Positions 27,907-37,283 are shown, counted from the first letter of the stretch. The stretch: 59,792 nt of DNA from Bacilli bacterium (GCA_017404555.1 JAFRCD010000002.1:1-59792), one strand, 5' to 3'. Notes: generated by a model from the letters alone, not told the origin. Program-made: numbers and translations.

Positions 27907-28809
27907 CTAATCCCTTCTGTTTTTACTAACTAGCTCTAAAACATCAGTAAGCTGTTTTATACGCTCAATAATCCTCCTCGCTTTAACCTTATCTACTCCG
28001 CTGGTAGTAATAGCTAAATTCTTTTCTAATTCACTTAAATTCAAATTGGAAGTGAAAAACGTTGGCAAATGTTCTTCCATTCGATATTGAAGAATGGGAC
28101 CAAGTATTTCATCACGATTCCAATTACTACAGTTTTCAGCACCAATATCATCTAAAAGCAAAAGATCTACTTTCTTAAGAGTGTTGAACCTTTCTTCAAA
28201 ATCTTCATTGAAAGATGCTTTTAGGCTTCGTAAAAACTCTGGATAATAACAGATAACACTTTTAATTCCTTTTTTAGCCATTTCATTGAATAAAGCAGCA
28301 ACGAGATAAGTCTTACCGCTACCAAAAGAACCATGTAGGTATAAACCCTTAACATCTTCCCTACCATATTTCTTGGTAAATTCCTGGAAATATTTTAGAA
28401 TAGGTATTCTCTTGGCATCTTTATAAATATCTTTTAAAGAAGCATCCATCATTTCTTTAGACATTTCAAATAGTTCAATATTTTTCTTATACGCATCCTT
28501 TTCCAATTTATCATTTAAGTATTTACAAGCATTATATGAAAAAGATATACTATCACCTTTTACTTCTGGAGTTAAAAGATAACCTTTTACACTATTCTTA
28601 CAATTAGTAAGACCTTTACAGTCTTTACAGTTTTTATATTCACAAGAGGCATCTTCTAAACTAGAAGTATAGTTAATAAGAACATCTTCTTTAGCTGGTA
28701 TAGTTTTAATAAAGTCTTTAAAATCTTTATTACTACAAGCATCCATAAAAGATTCTTTTAAGGCTTTATGATCAACTTTTTTATTTAATACTCGCTCTAT
28801 ACTTTTCAT
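27907..28809 (-). CDS. dnaI: Primosomal helicase loader DnaI
   Basis: DnaI loads the DnaC (DnaB-type) helicase during replication initiation. The 300-residue protein has the N-terminal cysteine cluster (CEYKNCKDCKGLTNC, residues 54-68), Walker A GSFGSGKTYLVAAL near residue 168, Walker B LLLLDDIGAEN and TSNLNLSELE. Length is normal. dnaB, the usual upstream partner, is not adjacent; a DUF1016 gene and a broken metal-binding gene lie upstream instead. Confidence 0.93.
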   Translation of the reverse strand: MKSIERVLNKKVDHKALKESFMDACSNKDFKDFIKTIPAKEDVLINYTSSLEDASCEYKNCKDCKGLTNCKNSVKGYLLTPEVKGDSISFSYNACKYLNDKLEKDAYKKNIELFEMSKEMMDASLKDIYKDAKRIPILKYFQEFTKKYGREDVKGLYLHGSFGSGKTYLVAALFNEMAKKGIKSVICYYPEFLRSLKASFNEDFEERFNTLKKVDLLLLDDIGAENCSNWNRDEILGPILQYRMEEHLPTFFTSNLNLSELEKNLAITTSGVDKVKARRIIERIKQLTDVLELVSKNRRD

Positions 28810-28825
28810 ACAACCACCTAGCTTT

Positions 28826-28854
28826 ATTGTACATTTTTATAAAGAAAAAGGCAA
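28826..28854 (-). promoter_or_regulatory. Promoter of dnaI
   Basis: TTGCCT (28849-28854), 17-base spacer, TACAAT (28826-28831). Confidence 0.6.
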
Positions 28855-28865
28855 CGTTTTTAAAG

Positions 28866-28890
28866 AAAAAAAGATTGCCTTTTGCAATCT
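28866..28890 (-). terminator. Terminator after the broken metal-binding gene
   Basis: AGATTGC-AAAA-GGCAATCT followed by TTTTTTTC on the minus strand. Confidence 0.85.
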
Positions 28891-28891
28891 A

Positions 28892-29091
28892 TTAATTATA
28901 TTTCTCTTTTATATATTTAATTAAATCTTCCTTATCATATTTTTCATCATATTCAATTAAGACTTCTGCCTTGTTAAATGGATTATTAAAATCAAAATCA
29001 GATTTAACTGCCTTTATTCTATCATTTTCAAATAAATGTCTAACTAAATCCATATAACAGTATTCACAATACCATCTAATTTAATTTCCAT
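28892..29091 (-). pseudogene. Frameshifted heavy-metal-associated (HMA-like) small protein
   Basis: The ATG at 29091 with GAGGCG upstream opens MEIKLDG, then the frame closes after 15 codons. One base over, the frame reads YCEYCYMDLVRHLFENDRIK, then KSDFDFNNPFNKAEVLIEYD and a lysine-rich end, about 60 residues. Joined across 29071-29073 with one extra base it gives a beta-alpha-beta protein with a CxxC site, like HMA or copper-chaperone domains. So one base is missing: a genuine mutation or a sequencing error in the source. The downstream part is clean, arguing for recent damage. Confidence 0.65.
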
Positions 29092-29120
29092 ATATAAAAT
29101 CGCCTCTTGAATCAATTATA

Positions 29121-30002
29121 TCATATTAGCTTATATTCTCTAGCAATTATTCTATTATCAGAGCAGTATTTAATTACATACTCATTATCTTGTTTACAAA
29201 TAATAATTCCCACTGTATTATTTTCTTCAATAGTCTTTATATGTTTATCTACATAATTCATATAAGTCATGATTTGACCTGTATGTTCTTTCTTAAGTCC
29301 AGTTGTTTTCAGTTCAACAACCACATAGCACTTATACTTAATATTATAAAGAAGCAAATCTATATAATTATATCTATTACCAAATTTAATTGGATATTCA
29401 TTATCTATAAATGTAAATCCATTCCCAAGTTCTTTCAAAAAAGACGCAATGTCCTCAAGTATTAATCTTTGCAATACTTTTTCTGATATATTTTCATAAT
29501 TATTACTGTTTTTAATTCTTACTGGATTAGGAATTAAATCATTTGGCCTAAGTATTTCATTTTTGTTTAATTTATTTCTTGTATTTTCTGGTAATCTCTC
29601 ATATTCATTAGATTTTATTCTTTCTCTTAACTGCCTAATTGATAAATTATTTAATTCAGTTATTTTGACATAATATTGAAATTTATTATCATCAAACCAA
29701 AGAATTTCACAATAATGACTCCAACTTAATTTGGCAGACAGTGTCTGCCATTTTTGAGACACTTTATAAAATTGCCTCATATTTCTTAAATTTCTTTGAC
29801 TATAACCCGAACCTAACTCTTCTGTTAACTTTAAAGAATACTCTTTAATAATGCTTTCTCCATATTGATTACCTGCATTTAGTAATAATTTTCCAACATT
29901 ATAATATGTATCTAAATCACTTTTGTTAATTGAATAGTTTTTTACTTTTCGATTTATCTCATTATTTATTAATTCATTTTTAATTTCATTATAATAATTC
30001 AT
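29121..30002 (-). CDS. DUF1016 (YhcG-type) PD-(D/E)XK nuclease family protein
   Basis: 293 residues: the N-terminal DUF1016 part (YYNVGKLLLNAGNQYGESII, GSGYSQRNLRNMRQFY, LSWSHYCEIL) and a C-terminal nuclease fold with YIDLLLYNIKYKCYVVVELK, supplying the D and E-x-K of the active site. YhcG-type proteins are often near restriction systems or mobile DNA; no such genes lie here. It interrupts the run between comEC and dnaI, so recent gain is plausible. AGGAGTAG precedes the ATG. Confidence 0.87.
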   Translation of the reverse strand: MNYYNEIKNELINNEINRKVKNYSINKSDLDTYYNVGKLLLNAGNQYGESIIKEYSLKLTEELGSGYSQRNLRNMRQFYKVSQKWQTLSAKLSWSHYCEILWFDDNKFQYYVKITELNNLSIRQLRERIKSNEYERLPENTRNKLNKNEILRPNDLIPNPVRIKNSNNYENISEKVLQRLILEDIASFLKELGNGFTFIDNEYPIKFGNRYNYIDLLLYNIKYKCYVVVELKTTGLKKEHTGQIMTYMNYVDKHIKTIEENNTVGIIICKQDNEYVIKYCSDNRIIAREYKLI

Positions 30003-30014
30003 ATCTACTCCTTT

Positions 30015-32096
30015 CTATGGACTACAAGTCCCTACTCTCAATTTATTATTTTTAATCTTAAACATAATACTTCCATCTATATCTGTTCTATATATTTTAG
30101 AATATTTTAAGTTTTCTAATACTTCTTTGTTTGGATGACCATAACGATTTTTCTTACCTACACTAATAATTGAATTCTTGGGTTTTATTGCATTTATAAA
30201 TTCTTTACTTGAGCTTGTATTAGAACCATGATGCCCTACTTTTAAAACATCAATATCTGGTAAATTATATTTAGAGAGTATTTCTTTTTCAGTAGTTACA
30301 CTCGCATCTCCCATAAGCATAAATTTATAACCATCGAGTTCTGTATATATAACATTTGAATTATCATTCTCATTGGAATAATCTTTTGTTTGTAAGAAGT
30401 AGAGTTTATTATTATCAACATTCAATTCTTTAATACAGGAATAATACTTTATCTTTTTTCTATTTAATACTTTTATTAATTCCTTTTCTAAATAGTTATA
30501 TCTTCCACAATTAAATATTACTTTTTCTATCTTTGTGTTATTAACTAGGTTTATTGCTTCTCCCATGTGATCCGCATCACCGTGAGTAAGAATAAGTGTC
30601 TCTATTTTGTTTTTACCTAAGGACTTTAAATAAGGAATGGTAATATTATTAGAGATGTTATGCTTATCATCAAATAGTTTTCCTCCTGTATCAATTAAGG
30701 TGACTTTATTGTTAAGGTATATTAGACTAGAATCTCCCTGACCAACATCAAGAAAAGTTACAAAGCTATTTTTGATTACTTTAGGATATGAATAGTGCAT
30801 GATTAATAAAATAATTAATGGTATAACTAACAGTTTCTTGTTTTTATATAGTCCATATAAACAAATTATTACCATGATTATATAGATAACATAGATGATA
30901 AATGGTCCTTTAAAAAACAATATTTTAGATAGTTCTATTGTATTTAAGTAGTATGCACTCTTCTCTAAAATATTTAAAAATATATAAAGTAAACCATCAA
31001 ATAGAGGAAAAATAAAAGTAATTAGTACTAAGGGAAAAACTATAAATGTAATTAGTGGTATATAAAAGATGTTGTAGATAATACTTAATAGATTAATTTG
31101 ATAAAAATAATATAAAGTAATAGGCAAACTGATTATAAAAGATATTAAGGAAGTATACATAATTAATAGTATTCTTTTTTTTATTGTTTTCATCTTATCA
31201 ATAAAAAGTAATAGTCCTAAACTAATAGAAAAAGAATATAAAAAAGCTTGATTAAAGATGGAATTAGGATCAACTAGTAAAGTAATTCCTAAAACAACTA
31301 TAAATAATTGATATGGTTTAATATATAAATAATATAGCTTATTAACTCCAAACAATATAAAAAACAATACTGCTCTAAAGATTGAATGTTTAAAACCAAC
31401 TATAAATAAAAAAAGAAGTAACGATCCACTACTAATTAAATATACTTTATTTTCTTCTAATCCTAATTGCTTTAAAAGATACATAATTATACCAGCTAAA
31501 ACACTGACATGCATCCCGGACAAAGCAAATAGATGAGAAATACCTATTTCCTGATAACTATTAACTACTTCTTTTTTTAAATAAGATTTGTCTCCCAACA
31601 GAAAAGTTTTTAGATATTTTGAAGAAAGAGAAATTCTTTCTATTCTTCTTGTTATAGCATTTTTTATTTTATAAAAAATACTGGTTTTTGTGCTTATTAC
31701 TTTAATTTTATTGATAGTAAAGGTATAAAAGATGTTTTGCCTTTCTAAATATTTCTTATAAGAAAATATATTCTTAGTGGTTGTCTCATCAATACTATTA
31801 ATCTTTCCTGTTATTCTTACTTTATAACCTGCTTCTATTTTACTTAACTTTGGATTGTCATAATAAGCTATTATCTTTTCTTTACCTTTGATAACCAAAG
31901 TTATTTTTTCTTGATCTTTTTTAATACTTTCTATTATACCGGTGATGGTCTTAGTATCTTTTTGATAGATACTTCTTTTGGGAATACTAATTCTTATGAT
32001 AGTAATTATGGTTACTACTACTAGAATAGCTAAATATAACTTATTAGATAGTAATGCTTTCCTTAATCTTAGCAAAGACTCCGTCCCCAATGCCAT
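30015..32096 (-). CDS. comEC: Competence DNA-uptake channel ComEC/Rec2
   Basis: A 693-residue membrane protein: N-terminal OB-like part (residues 50-130), the competence domain with SHLFALSGMHVSVLAGI, about ten helices, and a C-terminal metallo-beta-lactamase domain (FLDVGQGDSSLIY, THGDADHMGEA, VGHHGSNTSSS) that may degrade the non-transported strand. ComEC carries single-stranded DNA across the membrane. The start overlaps comEA by 53 bases; a TTG 27 bases inside, behind GGAG, is an alternative start. Confidence 0.93.
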   Translation of the reverse strand: MALGTESLLRLRKALLSNKLYLAILVVVTIITIIRISIPKRSIYQKDTKTITGIIESIKKDQEKITLVIKGKEKIIAYYDNPKLSKIEAGYKVRITGKINSIDETTTKNIFSYKKYLERQNIFYTFTINKIKVISTKTSIFYKIKNAITRRIERISLSSKYLKTFLLGDKSYLKKEVVNSYQEIGISHLFALSGMHVSVLAGIIMYLLKQLGLEENKVYLISSGSLLLFLFIVGFKHSIFRAVLFFILFGVNKLYYLYIKPYQLFIVVLGITLLVDPNSIFNQAFLYSFSISLGLLLFIDKMKTIKKRILLIMYTSLISFIISLPITLYYFYQINLLSIIYNIFYIPLITFIVFPLVLITFIFPLFDGLLYIFLNILEKSAYYLNTIELSKILFFKGPFIIYVIYIIMVIICLYGLYKNKKLLVIPLIILLIMHYSYPKVIKNSFVTFLDVGQGDSSLIYLNNKVTLIDTGGKLFDDKHNISNNITIPYLKSLGKNKIETLILTHGDADHMGEAINLVNNTKIEKVIFNCGRYNYLEKELIKVLNRKKIKYYSCIKELNVDNNKLYFLQTKDYSNENDNSNVIYTELDGYKFMLMGDASVTTEKEILSKYNLPDIDVLKVGHHGSNTSSSKEFINAIKPKNSIISVGKKNRYGHPNKEVLENLKYSKIYRTDIDGSIMFKIKNNKLRVGTCSP

Positions 32097-32724
32097 TTAC
32101 TTCTTTAATATCTTCTATTTTCTTGAAATTACCATGATCACTGCGATATTTGATAATACTTTCGGCTTTGGCTTCACCAATACCAGGAATCATCATTAAT
32201 TCTTCTTTGGTCGCAGTATTAATATTTATTTTACCAGTTACACTATTATCTTTTTTACTTTCTTCTTTCTTTTCGATACAAGCATCATTTTTTATTTCTT
32301 TTTCATTATCTGTGCATATCTTAAGGGTTTGTTCTTCTTTTTCTTTGGTTCTTTGATAATTTTGAACTTCTGCCACTGAATAAATAATAATGACCATTTC
32401 ATCAGTTACTTTTTTACTAAGGTTAATTACTGTTGTATCAGCAATCTGAGTTAATCCTCCTGCTTTTTCAATAACATCTATTACCCGATCACCTTCAGCC
32501 ATAGTATAAATACCAGGTTCGTTTATCTGGCCTTTAATATCTACTTTATAATACTTAAGTTCTTCTTTTTTTGAGGTAGTTTTCTTTTTTAGAATAACTG
32601 TTTTTTCTTTTTTAGGAGGTTTATTTAAACTCTTTATAACATAATTACTTAAGACAGCTACTAGTATTAATGCAATTATAGAAAAAGCAATTATTTGTTT
32701 TCGATACTTATACTTAAATGTCAA
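32044..32724 (-). CDS. comEA: Competence DNA receptor ComEA
   Basis: About 226 residues from TTG 32724 behind GAGGTGAT. One helix near the start (residues 8-28), an SLBB domain (GQINEPGIYTMAEGDRVIDV) and a C-terminal helix-hairpin-helix pair (GKININTATKEELMMIPGIG then RSDHGNFKKIEDIKEVNGIG). ComEA binds double-stranded DNA outside and hands it to ComEC, encoded next. It follows ftsW by 45 bases. Pilus genes are not in the window, so active competence cannot be judged. Confidence 0.92.
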   Translation of the reverse strand: MTFKYKYRKQIIAFSIIALILVAVLSNYVIKSLNKPPKKEKTVILKKKTTSKKEELKYYKVDIKGQINEPGIYTMAEGDRVIDVIEKAGGLTQIADTTVINLSKKVTDEMVIIIYSVAEVQNYQRTKEKEEQTLKICTDNEKEIKNDACIEKKEESKKDNSVTGKININTATKEELMMIPGIGEAKAESIIKYRSDHGNFKKIEDIKEVNGIGDGVFAKIKESITI

Positions 32725-32754
32725 AATTATCACCTCAACTATATTATAGAAATA

Positions 32755-32785
32755 AAAAAAGAAAAACATTTAACTATTTTTCTTT
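32755..32785 (-). terminator. Weak terminator after ftsW
   Basis: GAAAAA-TAGTTAAATG-TTTTTC followed by TTTTTTT on the minus strand; the AT-only stem is weak. Confidence 0.45.
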
Positions 32786-33909
32786 TTTCGTGATAACTTT
32801 GTTTCTACTGCGACTCTTTCAACTATTACTAGTGAAACCATCAGACAAACTGTATAACTACCACCATAACTCATAAATGGTAATGGTACTCCTGTCATAG
32901 GCATTAATCCAAATAACCCCAGTAAATTAACCGCAATATGCATGAAGATATAAACAGCTATACCATAGCACATTAATCCATCTCTAAGGGTTGGAGCTTT
33001 CCTACCAATTGCTAGAATGCGATATAAGACAAACATATACATTAATAGAATAGCAATACCTACAATAGCCCCTAATTCCTCAACAATAACTGCGAATATG
33101 AAATCAGTATATGGTTCAGGTAAATACAAATATTTCTGAGTAGAATTACCAAGTCCTAAACCTGTTAGTCCACCATTATTAATAGCAATATACCCATTAC
33201 ATACTTGATTACCAGTAGTTAAAAGCTTATCACAAGGTCTTGTATAATCAAACCGCTCCAACTGTCTTTTTTGAATAACACTTTTACCACTAGCGAGTAG
33301 AAAAATCGCTAGTACCATCAGTAATCCTACAGCCGCAAAAATTATTTTCCCTTTTAATACTTTAGGAGTTGGTACTGCTAAGAAAATCATTCCCACAATA
33401 GTAATAAAAATAATAGCAGTTCCTAAATCTGGTTGTAACATAATCAAAAAGGCAATACCTAGTCCGACAAAGACTGGAAATAAGACCTTACTATAAGAGT
33501 CTAAGCCTTTTTTATTTAATTCATAAAAGCTAGCAGCCCAAACAATATATACTATTTTAATAAATTCACTGGGTTGAAAATTAATTGGTCCTAAATCAAA
33601 CCAACTGACAGCTTGGTTCTTGGCTTGTCCAATTGCGAGTAGTAGAACTAAAGAAGCTCCAATAAGCAACAATAAAAACCAGGAGGCAATACCATAGAAT
33701 TTAGTAGTACGACAAATAATAAATATTCCTAAAGCCAATCCAATAACTAAGAAACCAGCTTGTTTCAAGAAATAATTATAAGGACTTGCTGCTTGAGCCA
33801 TATAGGCTATAACATTTGATGATGAAAAGACCATTATTAGGCCAATCGCAAAGAGAATAGCTGAAACTATTAATAACGGATAATCAATGTTTTTAATGAC
33901 TTTTTTCAT
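32770..33909 (-). CDS. ftsW: SEDS peptidoglycan polymerase FtsW/RodA
   Basis: A 379-residue, ten-helix SEDS protein with AVSWFDLGPINFQPSEFIKI, MLQPDLGTAIIF, YLPEPYTDFIFAVIVEELG and LPFMSYGGS. It polymerises lipid II with a class B PBP. It is the second SEDS gene here; with spoVE assigned at 13413, this one is FtsW (division) or RodA (elongation). Nothing local separates the two, since pbpB and the mre genes are both elsewhere. It has an extended -10 promoter upstream. Confidence 0.85.
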   Translation of the reverse strand: MKKVIKNIDYPLLIVSAILFAIGLIMVFSSSNVIAYMAQAASPYNYFLKQAGFLVIGLALGIFIICRTTKFYGIASWFLLLLIGASLVLLLAIGQAKNQAVSWFDLGPINFQPSEFIKIVYIVWAASFYELNKKGLDSYSKVLFPVFVGLGIAFLIMLQPDLGTAIIFITIVGMIFLAVPTPKVLKGKIIFAAVGLLMVLAIFLLASGKSVIQKRQLERFDYTRPCDKLLTTGNQVCNGYIAINNGGLTGLGLGNSTQKYLYLPEPYTDFIFAVIVEELGAIVGIAILLMYMFVLYRILAIGRKAPTLRDGLMCYGIAVYIFMHIAVNLLGLFGLMPMTGVPLPFMSYGGSYTVCLMVSLVIVERVAVETKLSRKKKNS

Positions 33910-33935
33910 CCTATTCCCTCCTATATTCTATATAC

Positions 33936-33941
33936 ATTATA
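33936..33941 (-). promoter_or_regulatory. Extended -10 promoter of ftsW
   Basis: TGGTATAAT with no good -35 at the proper spacing. Confidence 0.5.
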
Positions 33942-33983
33942 CCATAATTTAGACATATTCATTAACACAATTTACCTACTTGT

Positions 33984-33992
33984 CATAATTTA
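33984..33992 (+). promoter_or_regulatory. Possible mother-cell sigma (E/K-type) -10 element
   Basis: CATAATTTA matches the CATAnnnTA -10 pattern of sigma-E/sigma-K promoters and lies about 30 bases upstream of the YjcZ-like gene. There is no clear -35, so this is only a suggestion. Confidence 0.3.
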
Positions 33993-34020
33993 TACTAGAA
34001 TAAGTAAAGGAGGAATATAT

Positions 34021-34176
34021 ATGTATTATTATGGTGGTGGATCTACTTGCTGTAATAGCGGTTATGGAATGCCCTATTATCCAACCTATAACAACAATTC
34101 TAACTTTGCCATTATTTTAGTATTGTTCATTTTATTAGTAATTGTCATTGGAACTCGTTTTACAGTAAGCAATTAA
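34021..34176 (+). CDS. YjcZ-like small sporulation-type membrane protein
   Basis: A 51-residue protein: a Tyr/Gly/Cys/Asn-rich head (MYYYGGGSTCCNSGYGMPYY) and one helix (FAIILVLFILLVIVIG). This is the layout of the YjcZ/YhcN-like micro-proteins of Bacillus sporulation. AAAGGAGGAATATAT precedes the ATG, a very strong ribosome site. A terminator follows at once, so it is a single-gene unit. Function is unknown in the family; it may insert in spore membranes. Confidence 0.75.
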   Translation: MYYYGGGSTCCNSGYGMPYYPTYNNNSNFAIILVLFILLVIVIGTRFTVSN

Positions 34177-34200
34177 AAGAAAGAAACCTTTCTTTTTTTT
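34177..34200 (+). terminator. Terminator of the YjcZ-like gene
   Basis: AGAAAG-AAAC-CTTTCT followed by eight T. Confidence 0.75.
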
Positions 34201-34236
34201 TAGTTTTATGTTAAAATAAAGCCGGTTGGTGATATT

Positions 34237-34785
34237 ATGCTTAAAACATGTGATATTCTAGACGAAAAGAATAAAGTTTTACGTGAAATAAGTAAAGATG
34301 TAGTTTTTCCTCTTACTAAGGAAGATAACAAACTAATTAAGACAATGATTGAATATCTTACTAATAGTCAAATTGAGGAAAAAGCTGAAAAATATGATCT
34401 TCGTCCAGGAATGGGAATGAGTGCTGTCCAATTAGGGGTATTAAAAAGAATATTTGTAGTAGTTCATGAATATGAGGAAGGAAAGTTTAAGAATTATATC
34501 TTGATAAATCCTAAGATTATCTCTAATTCAGCTGAAAAGATATATGTTGAAGAAGGAGAAGGATGTCTTTCTGTAAATCGTCCTGTAGAAGGAATAGTTC
34601 CTCGTTATGCCCGTGTTACTATGGAAGCTTTTGATGAAAAGGGAAATAAATTCCAAGTACGTGGTCGTGAAGAACTAGCAATTGCTTTTCAACATGAACT
34701 TGATCATTTAAATGGTATTTTATTCTTTGATCATATTGATAAAAAGAATCCTTTTAAAGATAAAGATCTTTATCGAGCAATATAA
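34237..34785 (+). CDS. def: Peptide deformylase
   Basis: Removes formyl from the first Met of new proteins. The 182-residue metalloenzyme has all three motifs: GMGMSAVQLG (GxGxAAxQ type with Ser for the first Ala), EGEGCLSV with the metal Cys, and HELDHLNG with the metal His pair. The length is that of Gram-positive class II Def. Start: ATG behind GGTGATATT. Confidence 0.95.
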   Translation: MLKTCDILDEKNKVLREISKDVVFPLTKEDNKLIKTMIEYLTNSQIEEKAEKYDLRPGMGMSAVQLGVLKRIFVVVHEYEEGKFKNYILINPKIISNSAEKIYVEEGEGCLSVNRPVEGIVPRYARVTMEAFDEKGNKFQVRGREELAIAFQHELDHLNGILFFDHIDKKNPFKDKDLYRAI

Positions 34786-34814
34786 AAGAAAGTATTACTA
34801 CTTTCTTTTTTTTA
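34785..34814. terminator. Bidirectional terminator between def and pbpB
   Basis: AAAGAAAGTA-TTAC-TACTTTCTTT with T-rich tails, lying between the two convergent genes. Confidence 0.75.
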
Positions 34815-36971
34815 TTTAAATCTTGGTGCTAAATCAATTGTTATTTCCATACCATTAGTTATTTGAGAATTAGGAGCAATTGATTGTTTAGTAACATAAC
34901 CATTACCATTTAATTTAACTTTCATTCCTAACATCTTTAAGATGCTTTTAGCTTCTTTAGAAGACATTCCAACTACATTAGGAACTGTTATATTAGAATC
35001 ATTAGTAATTAAGTAAATAGTATCATCACTACTAACTAATACTTTTTTACTAGGGTATTGATTAATGATTTTAGAACCAGTACCTATTACCTGATGGTTA
35101 GTAATACCATTTTGATTTAATAATTCAATGGTAGAATTTAAATCTTTATTCTTAAACGATGGTAATTTATACTCTTTTACTTTCTTTTCTTCTGCTTTAT
35201 CCTGGCCATAGTATTTAGATAAGTTATTTACTATACTCTTAACAGCATCAAAAACTGTACTTTGTTTACCACCACCAGGACGTGAGGCCGCAGCATAAAT
35301 AATTATTTTGGGATTACTCTTAGGATAAATACCTGTAAAAGAAGAAATAATATCTGCTTCTCCACCTAAATAACCGCCATGACGTTCATCAGCTATTTGA
35401 GCAGTACCAGTTTTACCAATTAATTCACCAGAATCAATTCTAAAGCCCATACCGGTATTACCCAAACCATTAACAGTATCATCCATTAATGATTTTATCT
35501 TAGTGACAGTTTCTGTTGAAGCTACTTTCTCTATTTCTGTTCTTTCACCTTTAAAAACTTCTTCTTTAGTAACAGGATCAACTATTTTATCAACGATATA
35601 TGGTTTTAATAACATACCGTCATTAGTAAGTGGTGTTAGGGCTTGAATCATTTGTAGAGGTGTAACCGTAATACCTTGACCAAACCCAGCATTATATATT
35701 TCTGTTTCATATTTAAAATTAATTTGACCTTTAGCTTCATTAGGTAGACTAATACCAGTTTTACTACCAAAACCAAGTTTCTTATAGTATTGTCTTAACA
35801 TAGTAGCGTTCATATGTCTGTGAATAAGATTAATAATACCAACATTACTTGATAAAGCATATCCTCTATCAAACGAGATAACACCCCAACCACTACGTTC
35901 ATGGTCACCTATTTCGGTACCATCAGAAGTAACAAAAACTCCTGATTTATAGGTTTCACTACCATTATAGACACCATTTTCCATAGCGCACATATATGTA
36001 AATGTTTTCATAGTAGAACCGGGTTCATAAGGATAAGAAGTTGTTACATTTAGGTAGTTTTCAATATCTTTTTTATTAGGATCAAATGATGGTGACTGAG
36101 AAATAGCTAAAATCTTACCTGTTTTGGCATCAGCTATAACAACAGTAAACCATTCAAAACCATAACCACTTTTAGCTTTAGCTAAAGCCTGTTCAACATA
36201 GAATTGAATACTACTATCAACCGTTAAATAAACGTCCTTACCCTCAATAGCTTCTTTTCTTAATTCCTTAGTATTGGCAATTTGATAACCACGTAAATCT
36301 TTCTGGAAAGTAACATATCCATCTTCACCAGATAAAATCTTATCGTAGTATTTTTCAAGTCCCATTTCCCCAACTATTTTTTCTTTTGTTTCCTTTTTTT
36401 CTTCATCAGTCTCTTCAGTAGTCTTGGCATAACCAAGAGTATATGACAAGAAATTACCTTTTGGATAATATCTCTTGTAATTCTCAACGAATGTTAGTCC
36501 TGGTAAATCTAATTTTTCAATTTTGTCTTTTGTAATTTCATTTAAATTCTTACCCTTAGTACCAAATTCAGTTTGATATAAGTCTTTATTAAGATACTTA
36601 AGTATTTCTTCTTTAGACATTCCCAGAATAGGTGCCAATTCAGTAGCAGTTTTCTCTTTATCAACAACATGTTGTGGTTTCTTTTTATTAGTAGTTCTTT
36701 TACTAGATAAATAAGCAATTAGTTTATAAGAGGTTACATTTTGAGCTAAAACTTCACCACGTGAATCATAAATTACTCCTCGTTGTGCTGGTAAAGTAGT
36801 TGTAGTCATTGTCCTCTTATCAGCTAATTTCTTTAAATTAGTTCCATCTATTTCCGTAGCAGTTGATAATTGTAATAATCTTAAAATCATTACAGCAAAC
36901 AAAAAAAGAGAAGCCATAATAAATAACTTGCTATAACGAACATTATTCTTTTTTCTCCTCTTCTTTTTCAA
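34812..36971 (-). CDS. pbpB: Division transpeptidase PBP2B (FtsI family) with two PASTA domains
   Basis: A 719-residue class B PBP that cross-links septal peptidoglycan. N-terminal helix (residues 13-30), AQRGVIYDSRGE, then SxxK in EPGSTMKTF, SxN in LSSNVGII, KTG in IGKTGTAQIA. Two C-terminal PASTA domains follow (from residue about 590; the second begins VPNVVGMSSKEAKS). Length matches B. subtilis PbpB (716). The start is TTG behind GGTGATATT. It follows ftsL in the mraZ-rsmH-ftsL-pbpB order. Confidence 0.93.
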   Translation of the reverse strand: MKKKRRKKNNVRYSKLFIMASLFLFAVMILRLLQLSTATEIDGTNLKKLADKRTMTTTTLPAQRGVIYDSRGEVLAQNVTSYKLIAYLSSKRTTNKKKPQHVVDKEKTATELAPILGMSKEEILKYLNKDLYQTEFGTKGKNLNEITKDKIEKLDLPGLTFVENYKRYYPKGNFLSYTLGYAKTTEETDEEKKETKEKIVGEMGLEKYYDKILSGEDGYVTFQKDLRGYQIANTKELRKEAIEGKDVYLTVDSSIQFYVEQALAKAKSGYGFEWFTVVIADAKTGKILAISQSPSFDPNKKDIENYLNVTTSYPYEPGSTMKTFTYMCAMENGVYNGSETYKSGVFVTSDGTEIGDHERSGWGVISFDRGYALSSNVGIINLIHRHMNATMLRQYYKKLGFGSKTGISLPNEAKGQINFKYETEIYNAGFGQGITVTPLQMIQALTPLTNDGMLLKPYIVDKIVDPVTKEEVFKGERTEIEKVASTETVTKIKSLMDDTVNGLGNTGMGFRIDSGELIGKTGTAQIADERHGGYLGGEADIISSFTGIYPKSNPKIIIYAAASRPGGGKQSTVFDAVKSIVNNLSKYYGQDKAEEKKVKEYKLPSFKNKDLNSTIELLNQNGITNHQVIGTGSKIINQYPSKKVLVSSDDTIYLITNDSNITVPNVVGMSSKEAKSILKMLGMKVKLNGNGYVTKQSIAPNSQITNGMEITIDLAPRFK

Positions 36972-36982
36972 AATATCACCAC

Positions 36983-37273
36983 TTATTCTACAGTTTTAAT
37001 GTTATTATTATTATAACTTAATCCTTGTGTTTTGGCAACTTCTTCAATTTTAGTAAGTGAAGCTAATTCATCAATAGCCATCGATAAACTTTCATTTGTT
37101 TTGGTCTGAGCAGCTATTTCTTTTTTCTGTTTTTCAACATCAAAATTAATCTTAGCTAATGTTGCTTTAGAAAAGACAATTGATATTGGAGCAATTAAAA
37201 CTAAAGTAATTGCTAATGTATACAATAACTTTTCAAATTTTGACATCTTTACTCTTCTTTTTACCTTTCTCAT
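36983..37273 (-). CDS. ftsL: Cell division protein FtsL
   Basis: 96 residues: basic cytoplasmic start, one helix (LLYTLAITLVLIAPISIVF) and an outer coiled coil (KINFDVEKQKKEIAAQTKTN). With its position between rsmH and pbpB this is FtsL, which with DivIC activates FtsW-PBP2B at the septum. Sequence in this family is poorly conserved, so position carries the call. Confidence 0.85.
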   Translation of the reverse strand: MRKVKRRVKMSKFEKLLYTLAITLVLIAPISIVFSKATLAKINFDVEKQKKEIAAQTKTNESLSMAIDELASLTKIEEVAKTQGLSYNNNNIKTVE

Positions 37274-37283
37274 ATTTCTAACC

